Source: Sphingomonadaceae bacterium
Lineage (GTDB): Bacteria; Pseudomonadota; Alphaproteobacteria; Sphingomonadales; Sphingomonadaceae
Length of the DNA stretch: 11,329 bases
Reading direction: 5' to 3'
Assembly: GCA_009923795.1 (NCBI GenBank)
Contig: RFSU01000059.1
Coordinates: 1 to 11,329 of the forward strand
This document shows positions 6,216 to 11,329 of this stretch, piece by piece (within the stretch, counting starts at the first letter, position 1; every line of letters starts with the position of its first letter). The notes under the pieces are model-generated. The model was not told the DNA's origin. It saw only the letters and a list, made by a program, of their open reading frames with translations, and searched no databases. Both the position numbers and the translations under genes were made by a program.

Positions 6216-6433
6216 CCGATCCAGAAGATGTCGCACGCAGCCGCTTCATGCTGCTCAATCTTGTGCGCTTTGGCGCGGTTGCGCTCGTCTTTGCGGGCAT
6301 TGCCAATTTGGCCGGCAAGCTTTTGCCAGAGCTTATGCCCTGGTTTGGCTATCTGCTCTTCTTCGCGGGCATTGGGGGCTTTTATCGGCTGCCCATCCAC
6401 CTGAAACGGCGCTGGCGGGATAAGGTGGAATGA
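6212..6433 (+). CDS. Small two-helix membrane protein of unknown function
   Basis: The 73-residue product has a charged N-terminus ('MTDPEDVARSR'), two probable membrane helices (about 17-35 and 43-59) joined by a short 'GKLLPELMPW' loop, and a basic cytoplasmic tail ('HLKRRWRDKVE'), so both termini probably face the cytoplasm. The start at ATG 6212 is supported by GAGG 7 nt upstream and by the 4-nt overlap with the HAD gene; the gene in turn overlaps the ATP12 gene by 4 nt. I do not recognise a named family. Being locked between the HAD hydrolase and the F1-ATPase chaperone makes a link to membrane or ATP synthase biology conceivable, but nothing in the protein shows it. The overlaps on both sides and the normal composition make it a real gene. 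Confidence 0.85.
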   Translation: MTDPEDVARSRFMLLNLVRFGAVALVFAGIANLAGKLLPELMPWFGYLLFFAGIGGFYRLPIHLKRRWRDKVE

Positions 6434-7116
6434 AGCGCTTTTATAAAGAGGTGACGGTCACAGAAGACGGCGGTCTTTTGCTCGATGGGCGGCCTGTGCG
6501 CACGCCTGCGCGCGCCTTGCTAATCCTGCCCAATGCGCGTCTGGCCAGCCAAGTGGCGGCGGAATGGGCCAATCAGGGGGACGAGATTCTGCCCCAGACC
6601 ATGCCGCTGACCGGCCTTGCCAATGCAGCGATAGACCGGGTCGCGCCAGAGCATGGGGCCTTTGCGGCCGGGATGGCCGCTTATGGGGAAACGGAATTGC
6701 TCTGCTATCGCGCCGACAGTCCGCCAGAATTGGTCGCGCGGCAGGCGGAGCGTTGGGACCCGCTGCTCGATTGGGCGCGCAGCCGCTATGACGTTGACTT
6801 TACTCTGGTGGAAGGGGTCATGCATCGGCCCCAGCCTATGGCGACTGTCCTGCGGCTGGGGGCTGCTGTGGCGGCGGCGTCTGCGGACCAGTTGGCCGCA
6901 CTCTCCCCCATTGTCACGATCAGTGGTTCTCTGGTGATTAGCCTTGCCCTTTTGGAAGAGGCGGTCTTACCGGGCGATGCCTTTGACTTGGCCCATTTAG
7001 ATGAGCTTTGGCAGGCCGAGCTTTGGGGCGAGGATGATTGGGCGCTGGAGGCCCGTGATGCGCGGCGGCGGGATTTTCTGGCCGCCTGCCATTTTCTGGA
7101 ATTGCTGCGCGCTTAA
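6430..7116 (+). CDS. ATP12-family F1-ATPase assembly chaperone
   Basis: The 228-residue protein begins 'MKRFYKEVTV' and has the family's '.LDGRPVRTPA' strand region (18-27), 'LPQTMPLTGLANAAIDRV' (54-71) and the signature 'AYGETELLCYRADSPPELVA' (84-103) followed by 'ERWDPLLDW'. The C-terminal helical part contains 'SGSLVISLALLEE' and 'LWQAELWGEDDWA'. In mitochondria Atp12 binds free F1 alpha subunits and prevents aggregation until they pair with beta; alphaproteobacterial homologues are assumed to do the same in the cytoplasm. The start overlaps the preceding gene by 4 nt, and AAGG/GGTGGA lies just before it. It is the last gene of the plus-strand chain. Its TAA stop lies inside a TTAA that also encodes the gmk stop on the other strand. 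Confidence 0.94.
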   Translation: MKRFYKEVTVTEDGGLLLDGRPVRTPARALLILPNARLASQVAAEWANQGDEILPQTMPLTGLANAAIDRVAPEHGAFAAGMAAYGETELLCYRADSPPELVARQAERWDPLLDWARSRYDVDFTLVEGVMHRPQPMATVLRLGAAVAAASADQLAALSPIVTISGSLVISLALLEEAVLPGDAFDLAHLDELWQAELWGEDDWALEARDARRRDFLAACHFLELLRA

Positions 7117-7775
7117 TCCTTGGCGGATTTGGCCAAGCTGCGGACAAAGCCGATCAGCCCGGTTTGGCGGCTGCGCTTGAGCCGTTCGGCATCCAGGATC
7201 GCCTTCACATGGGTGAAGCATTGGTCCACATCATCATTGACGAGCACATAATCATAGCCATCCCAATGGCTGATTTCGCTATTTGCGCGGGCCATTCGGC
7301 CTGAAATCACCGCATCGCTATCGGTGCCACGGGCGCGCAAGCGGCGCTCCAGCTCATCGAGCGAGGGCGGGAAGATGAAGACGCGGACAACATCGCCGCC
7401 CGCCTGCTGGTAAAGCTGTTGTGCGCCCTGCCAATCAATATCGAACAGGACATCGCGTCCTTCGGACAAGGCCTTTTCCACCGGCGCACGCGGCGTGCCA
7501 TAGCGGTTGTCAAAGACATGCGCCCATTCCAGAAAGTCATTGTTCGCTACCATCTGGCGAAAGCCATCTAGGCTGGCGAAATGATAATCCTTGCCATCCA
7601 CCTCGCCGGGGCGGGGCGGGCGTGTGGTTGCCGAGACCGACATTTCCAGCCCCGGATCCGATTCCAGAAGTTTGCGCGAAATGGTCGACTTTCCCGCACC
7701 CGAGGGCGAGGAAACAATGAATAATATGCCGCGGCGCTTAAACTTATGCGGGTCTTTGGGGTCGGTTTGGGCCAT
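7113..7775 (-). CDS. gmk: Guanylate kinase
   Basis: The 220-residue enzyme phosphorylates GMP or dGMP to the diphosphate with ATP, an essential step of purine nucleotide supply. The P-loop 'SSPSGAGKST' lies at residues 22-31. The GMP-binding part includes 'TTRPPRPGEVDGKDYHF' (family residues R, S/T, Y) and 'EWAHVFDNRYGTPRAPVE', and 'LFDIDWQGAQQL' holds the conserved aspartate. A lid with arginines ('RRLRARGTDSD') follows. The 15 residues before the first beta strand are basic and somewhat longer than in E. coli Gmk. No later methionine fits, so ATG 7775 is chosen despite only a weak AAGAG upstream. It is the third gene after sspB and fumC, 30 nt downstream of fumC, and converges on the ATP12 gene with a 4-nt overlap. 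Confidence 0.97.
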   Translation of the reverse strand: MAQTDPKDPHKFKRRGILFIVSSPSGAGKSTISRKLLESDPGLEMSVSATTRPPRPGEVDGKDYHFASLDGFRQMVANNDFLEWAHVFDNRYGTPRAPVEKALSEGRDVLFDIDWQGAQQLYQQAGGDVVRVFIFPPSLDELERRLRARGTDSDAVISGRMARANSEISHWDGYDYVLVNDDVDQCFTHVKAILDAERLKRSRQTGLIGFVRSLAKSAKD

Positions 7776-7805
7776 GGCCGCTCTTGCAACGGTCCGACGC
7801 GAAGG

Positions 7806-9200
7806 TCAATCGTTGGACAGCATCGCCTCTGGTCGAACCAGTCGATCAAATGTGGCGGCATCAACCAGCCCAAGCGCCAAGGCGGCTGCGCGCAGGCTGC
7901 TGCCCGTTGCATGTGCATGCTTGGCGATTTGGGCTGCCTTGTCATAGCCAATTTCCGGCGCAAGCGCGGTGACCAGCATGAGGGAGCGGTCCAGAAGATC
8001 CGCAATGCGCGCGCGATCCGGCTCCAACCCCGCAATGCAATAGGTGGCAAAGCTGGTCATGCCCGTTGTCAGCAGATCAAGGGAGCGCATTATGTTCGCG
8101 CCAATCAGCGGCTTGAACACATTCAGCTCCAAATGCCCCTGAAGCCCGCCAATGGTCACAGCCTGATGATTGCCCATCACTTGGGCGGCCACCATGGTGA
8201 GCATCTCGCATTGGGTTGGGTTGACCTTGCCCGGCATGATAGAACTGCCCGGTTCATTTTCCGGCAGGCGTAGCTCACCAAGCCCGGCGCGCGGGCCGGA
8301 CCCTAAGAGGCGGATATCATTGGCAATCTTGGTCAGCGCGACCGACAAAGTGCTGAGCGTGGCGGACAGATGCACCAGCGGCTCTTGCCCGGCCAGCGCC
8401 TCAAAGGGGTTTTGGGCAGGGGCAAAGGGCTGACCCGTGATCTGCGCAATCTCCCCGCACATGGCCTGTGCAAAGCCCGGCGGGGCATTGAGGCCCGTGC
8501 CCACCGCTGTGCCGCCAATGGCCAGCCGATCCGTCCCGGCAATCATGGCCGGTTCAATCCGCTTTGCGCAGCGGTAGAGCTGATGAGCATAGCCCGAAAA
8601 TTCCTGACCCAAAGTCAGCGGCGTTGCATCCTGCAAATGGGTGCGGCCGATTTTGATAATATCGGCCCAGTCCCGCGCCTTCGCCTCAAGCGCCGTCTGA
8701 AGAGTGTCTAAGGCAGGCAGCAGGCGATGCCGCACGGAGGTTGACGCCGCAATATGCAGTGCGGTTGGAAAGGCGTCGTTCGAAGATTGGCCTTTATTGA
8801 CATGATCATTGGGGTGGACAGGGTCTGTCCCGCCGCGCTTGCCCGTCAGCAATTCATTGGCGCGCCCGGCAATGACTTCATTGACGTTCATATTGGTCTG
8901 GGTGCCGGATCCCGTTTGCCAGATCACCAACGGGAATTGATCCGCCATCTCCCCGCGCAAAATTTCATGGGCGGCTTGTTCCATCGCGTCGGCAAGTTGG
9001 GCGGGCAAACCATGCGCCCGATTGACGCGGGCGGCGGCGAGTTTGACGATGGTCAGCGCGCGGACAATCTCCATCGGCATCCGCTCAGCCGCGCCAAAGG
9101 GGAAATGCTCGAGACTGCGCTGGGTCTGTGCGCCCCAATAGGCCGTTGCGGGAACGCTGATCGGCCCAAAGCTATCGCTTTCGACCCGCGTCTGGCTCAT
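7806..9200 (-). CDS. fumC: Fumarate hydratase, class II
   Basis: The 464-residue length and motifs match the iron-independent class II fumarase, a homotetramer that interconverts fumarate and malate in the TCA cycle. The N-terminus has 'VPATAYWGAQTQRSL'. 'TGSGTQTNMNVNEV' (97-109) is the substrate-binding region, 'GRTHLQDATP' (185-194) carries the catalytic-base histidine H188 at the same number as in E. coli FumC, and 'GSSIMPGKVNPTQ' (318-330) is the superfamily signature with the active-site serine loop. The start ATG overlaps the sspB stop by 4 nt (ATGA), so translation of the two is probably coupled. Aspartase and argininosuccinate lyase share the superfamily, but the 'TGSGTQTNMN' and H188 regions are those of FumC. 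Confidence 0.97.
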   Translation of the reverse strand: MSQTRVESDSFGPISVPATAYWGAQTQRSLEHFPFGAAERMPMEIVRALTIVKLAAARVNRAHGLPAQLADAMEQAAHEILRGEMADQFPLVIWQTGSGTQTNMNVNEVIAGRANELLTGKRGGTDPVHPNDHVNKGQSSNDAFPTALHIAASTSVRHRLLPALDTLQTALEAKARDWADIIKIGRTHLQDATPLTLGQEFSGYAHQLYRCAKRIEPAMIAGTDRLAIGGTAVGTGLNAPPGFAQAMCGEIAQITGQPFAPAQNPFEALAGQEPLVHLSATLSTLSVALTKIANDIRLLGSGPRAGLGELRLPENEPGSSIMPGKVNPTQCEMLTMVAAQVMGNHQAVTIGGLQGHLELNVFKPLIGANIMRSLDLLTTGMTSFATYCIAGLEPDRARIADLLDRSLMLVTALAPEIGYDKAAQIAKHAHATGSSLRAAALALGLVDAATFDRLVRPEAMLSND

Positions 9201-9676
9201 TTCTTGCGGCCGAAATCCACCGTGACGACGTTGGATCCATCCTCAATCGGGGCAGCTCTCGGCCCATCATTTTCGGCAATGCCGTGCGCTGGGGCCTCTT
9301 CATCATCGGGCACTTGAAAATGCAGGGCGAATTCAACCGCTGGATCCACAAAGGCGGTGATCGCGGCAAAAGGAATGCTGAGCTTTGTTGGCACTTGGCT
9401 GAAGGTCAGGCCGACTTCAAAGCCCTGATCATCGACGACCAAATCCCAAAATTTATTCTGGAGGACCACCGTCATCTCATCGGCGAAGCGCTGCCGCAGA
9501 TGATCGGGGATCGCAACGCCCGGGGCCTGTGTTTTGAAGGTGATGTAAAAATGATGCCCGCCCGGCAAATCCAGATTGGATTGGATGCCACTCAACACCC
9601 GGCCCACCACGGCGCGCAGCGCCTCTTGGACGATATCATCATAGGGAATCAGGCTGTCGGGCATGTCGTCGGTCAT
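9197..9676 (-). CDS. sspB: SspB-type ClpXP protease adaptor
   Basis: The 159-residue protein is the alphaproteobacterial form of SspB, which tethers ssrA-tagged and some regulatory proteins to ClpXP. The N-terminal helix and strand region ('SLIPYDDIVQEALRAVVGRV', 8-27) starts the dimeric peptide-binding domain, followed by 'HHFYITFKT' (41-49), 'LVVDDQGFEVGLTF' and 'IPFAAITAFVDPAVEFAL'. A flexible acidic linker (about 124-147) leads to 'NVVTVDFGRKK' (149-159), the short tail that docks on the ClpX zinc-binding domain. Start ATG 9676 is chosen by likeness to relatives; an in-frame ATG at 9664 is possible, and neither has a clear ribosome binding site. The reading frame continues up to 9724, which is unlikely coding. 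It heads the sspB-fumC-gmk operon and diverges from hisB. Confidence 0.93.
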   Translation of the reverse strand: MTDDMPDSLIPYDDIVQEALRAVVGRVLSGIQSNLDLPGGHHFYITFKTQAPGVAIPDHLRQRFADEMTVVLQNKFWDLVVDDQGFEVGLTFSQVPTKLSIPFAAITAFVDPAVEFALHFQVPDDEEAPAHGIAENDGPRAAPIEDGSNVVTVDFGRKK

Positions 9677-9718
9677 AATGATCTGACGTTGGACGTTTGG
9701 ACATGCGGGGTCAAGCAG

Positions 9719-9746
9719 TTGCACGTGCGGCGAAGGGCGTTATAGG
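9719..9746 (+). promoter_or_regulatory. Candidate hisB promoter overlapping a GCACGTGC palindrome
   Basis: TTGCAC (9719-9724) and TATAGG (9741-9746) are 16 nt apart. Transcription would begin around 9752-9754, only a few bases before the hisB ATG at 9756, so the message would be leaderless or nearly so. The 8-bp palindrome GCACGTGC (9721-9728) overlaps the -35 element. The gap to sspB is only 79 bp, so the hisB promoter must lie hereabouts, but the exact hexamers are uncertain. Confidence 0.4.
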
Positions 9747-9755
9747 CCTTGGCCC

Positions 9756-10343
9756 ATGCGAACCGCCACGATTCAGCGCAACACCAGTGAGACCAAGATC
9801 GAGGTCGAGGTCAATCTTGATGGAACCGGCCTTTATGAGGTCTCCACCGGCATCGGCTTTCTCGATCATATGCTGGAGCAATTGTCGCGCCATTCGCTCA
9901 TGGATTTGAAGGTGACGACGGTCGGCGATCTGCATGTCGATCAGCACCACACAACCGAAGATACGGGCATTGCCATTGGCGAAGCCGTTCTGAAGGCGCT
10001 GGGCGATAAAAAGGGCATTACCCGTTATGGCCATGCCTATGCGCCGATGGATGAAACGCTGACGCGCTGTGCGCTCGATATTTCGGGGCGGCCTTGGCTT
10101 GTCTTCAAGGCAGAATTTGGCACGCCGCGTCTGGGCGAATGGGATACAGAGCTGATCGAACATTGGTTCCATAGCTTTGCCCAAGCGGCGGGAATCACCC
10201 TTCATATTGAAAATCTCTACGGCACCAATAACCATCACATAGTGGAAAGCTGTTTCAAGGCTTTGGCGCGTGCGCTGCGCGTTGCGATGGAAATTGATGG
10301 CCGAAAGGCAGATGCCATCCCCTCTACCAAGGGGCGGCTGTGA
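9756..10343 (+). CDS. hisB: Imidazoleglycerol-phosphate dehydratase
   Basis: The 195-residue enzyme is the monofunctional dehydratase, without the histidinol-phosphatase domain found in E. coli HisB. It removes water from imidazole glycerol phosphate to give imidazole acetol phosphate. Manganese-binding histidine/glutamate motifs are clear: 'FLDHMLEQ' (H38), 'DQHHTTEDTG' (H64, H65, E68), 'YGHAYAPMDE' (H93), 'EHWFHSF' (H136, H139) and 'NNHHIVESCFKA' (H160, H161, E164). The C-terminus 'IPSTKGRL' is typical. It begins at ATG 9756 with no ribosome binding site, consistent with a leaderless message. Its stop overlaps the hisH start by 4 nt (GTGA), and hisA follows, so it heads a his gene cluster. 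Confidence 0.97.
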   Translation: MRTATIQRNTSETKIEVEVNLDGTGLYEVSTGIGFLDHMLEQLSRHSLMDLKVTTVGDLHVDQHHTTEDTGIAIGEAVLKALGDKKGITRYGHAYAPMDETLTRCALDISGRPWLVFKAEFGTPRLGEWDTELIEHWFHSFAQAAGITLHIENLYGTNNHHIVESCFKALARALRVAMEIDGRKADAIPSTKGRL

Positions 10344-10945
10344 CCCTTGCCCTCATCGATTATGGTGCGGGCAATCTCCAATCGGTGAGGAATGCGCTGC
10401 GGGCAGCGGGGGCAGAAGCGGTCGACGTCACCGCTGATCCGGCTCGGGTGCTGGCGGCAGACCGGATTGTTCTCCCCGGCGTTGGGGCCTTTGCCCATTG
10501 CATGGGGGCGCTGTCTTCCATTCCCGGCATGATTGAGGCGCTGAATGAGGCGACGGTCAAAAAGGCCCGCCCCTTTTTGGGCATTTGCGTTGGCATGCAG
10601 CTCATGGCCGAAGCGGGTGAAGAACATGGCCGTCATACAGGGCTGGGCTGGATCAAGGGCAGCGTCCGCCAGATCACGCCTTCCGATCCCGCGATCAAAG
10701 TGCCGCATATGGGCTGGAATGATGTCGTGCCAGTGGCTGACCACCCGTTGATCCTGCCGGGGGAAGCCTATTTTCTGCACAGCTTTGCCTTTTCGGGCGA
10801 TCATGTGCTGGCGCACACCCATCATGGCGCGCCTTTGGTCGCTGCCATTGGCCGCGACAATTTGGCGGGCGTGCAATTTCACCCGGAAAAAAGCCAGCAT
10901 TATGGCATCGCCCTTCTCTCCCGCTTTTTGGAGTGGCACCCGTGA
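10340..10945 (+). CDS. hisH: Imidazole glycerol phosphate synthase, glutaminase subunit
   Basis: The 201-residue class I glutamine amidotransferase supplies ammonia to HisF for closure of the imidazole ring, releasing AICAR for purine synthesis. Seen in the protein are 'LIDYGAGNLQSV' (5-16), the oxyanion strand region 'LPGVGAF' (45-51), the nucleophile C83 in 'GICVGMQLM', and the H181/E183 pair in 'QFHPEKSQ', which together make a complete triad. The start is GTG at 10340, supported by AAGGGG 5 nt upstream and by the overlap with the hisB stop. hisF, its obligate partner, is not in the window and is expected downstream of hisA. Confidence 0.96.
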   Translation: MTLALIDYGAGNLQSVRNALRAAGAEAVDVTADPARVLAADRIVLPGVGAFAHCMGALSSIPGMIEALNEATVKKARPFLGICVGMQLMAEAGEEHGRHTGLGWIKGSVRQITPSDPAIKVPHMGWNDVVPVADHPLILPGEAYFLHSFAFSGDHVLAHTHHGAPLVAAIGRDNLAGVQFHPEKSQHYGIALLSRFLEWHP

Positions 10946-11329
10946 GCCTGATCATCTTTCCAGCCATTGACTTGAAGGGCGGCCAAGTCGTCCGTCTGGC
11001 GCAGGGCGATATGGATCGGGCGACGGTCTATGGCGATGATCCCGCGGCACAGGCGCAGCGCTTTGCCGCGGCGGGTGCCGATCATCTGCATGTGGTTGAT
11101 CTGGATGGCAGCTTTGCGGGCCACGCTGTCAATGCCGGGGCGGTCGAATCGGTGGTGCGCGCCTTTCCCGGCCGGGTGCAGCTGGGCGGGGGCATTCGCA
11201 ACCGCTCCTCGGTTGATCATTGGCTGGCGCTGGGCATTGCCCGCATCGTTATTGGCACAGCAGCGCTCAAAGACCCTGAATTTGTCAAAGGTGCGGCCTG
11301 CGCCTGCCCGAGCCAGATTGTTGTGGCGG
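10942..11329 (+). CDS. hisA: ProFAR isomerase HisA, 3' end cut by window
   Basis: The first 129 codons are present. The enzyme is a (beta/alpha)8 barrel that opens the ribose of ProFAR to give PRFAR, the substrate of HisF/HisH. The N-terminal 'FPAIDLKGGQVVRLAQGD' (6-23) holds the catalytic aspartate D10, 'LHVVDLDGSFAG' (49-60) is the second conserved strand and loop, and 'VQLGGGIRNRSSV' (79-91) is the first phosphate-binding site. The related HisF is less likely because HisF starts with a 'RIIPCLDVKDGRVVKG'-like strand and the HisA-type 'PAIDLKGG' is seen here. The start is GTG at 10942, overlapping the hisH stop by 4 nt, with GGAG 8 nt upstream. The C-terminal half with the second catalytic residue is missing from the window. 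Confidence 0.95.
   Translation, partial: MSLIIFPAIDLKGGQVVRLAQGDMDRATVYGDDPAAQAQRFAAAGADHLHVVDLDGSFAGHAVNAGAVESVVRAFPGRVQLGGGIRNRSSVDHWLALGIARIVIGTAALKDPEFVKGAACACPSQIVVA

Noticed and set aside
7746..8273. Plus-strand 175-codon reading frame
   Set aside because: It lies antisense to fumC and gmk, shows no domain, and reflects codon bias of the true genes.
10235..10939. Minus-strand 234-codon reading frame
   Set aside because: It is antisense to hisB/hisH, whose catalytic residues are all present in the plus frames.

Overview
The window looks like ordinary chromosome of an alphaproteobacterium, most likely from the Sphingomonadales. The pointers are an SspB of the alphaproteobacterial type with its ClpX-binding tail, an ATP12 F1-ATPase chaperone (a family of alphaproteobacteria and mitochondria), a monofunctional hisB followed directly by hisH and hisA, a bactofilin, and moderately high GC content. 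The placement rests on gene content and remembered family features, not on a database search. Coding density is very high, neighbouring genes often overlap by 4 nt, and no stretch longer than about 120 bases lacks a gene. I see no tRNA, rRNA, CRISPR array, insertion sequence, phage gene or long repeat.

Left block (1-1709, minus strand): a small membrane protein, then a bactofilin with a strong ribosome binding site, then an isopenicillin-N-synthase-like Fe(II)/2-oxoglutarate oxygenase whose C-terminus runs off the window start. Facing away from them, on the plus strand, are a cytochrome P450 and a PhzF-family isomerase 17 nt apart. These look like a two-gene catabolic or secondary-metabolism unit of unknown substrate.

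Middle block (4073-7116, plus strand): crcB (fluoride channel), an RluA/RluC-type pseudouridine synthase, a phosphoglycolate-phosphatase-like HAD hydrolase, a 73-residue membrane protein, and the ATP12 chaperone. They are chained by 4-nt ATGA overlaps or an 11-nt gap and are very likely one transcript. A strong predicted hairpin lies over the crcB ribosome binding site.

This block converges with a minus-strand operon, sspB-fumC-gmk (9676 back to 7113). The last plus-strand gene and gmk share a TTAA stop sequence, so no untranslated space separates them. sspB (ClpXP adaptor), fumC (class II fumarase) and gmk (guanylate kinase) are housekeeping genes of unrelated function.

Right block (9756 to the end, plus strand): hisB, hisH and hisA (cut by the window end), joined by 4-nt GTGA overlaps, encode consecutive middle steps of histidine biosynthesis. 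The 79-bp gap between sspB and hisB is divergent and must hold promoters for both.

No convincing new multi-gene system is visible. The points most worth a second look are the hairpin at crcB, the P450-PhzF pair, the two uncharacterised small membrane proteins, and the compact hisB/sspB divergent promoter.
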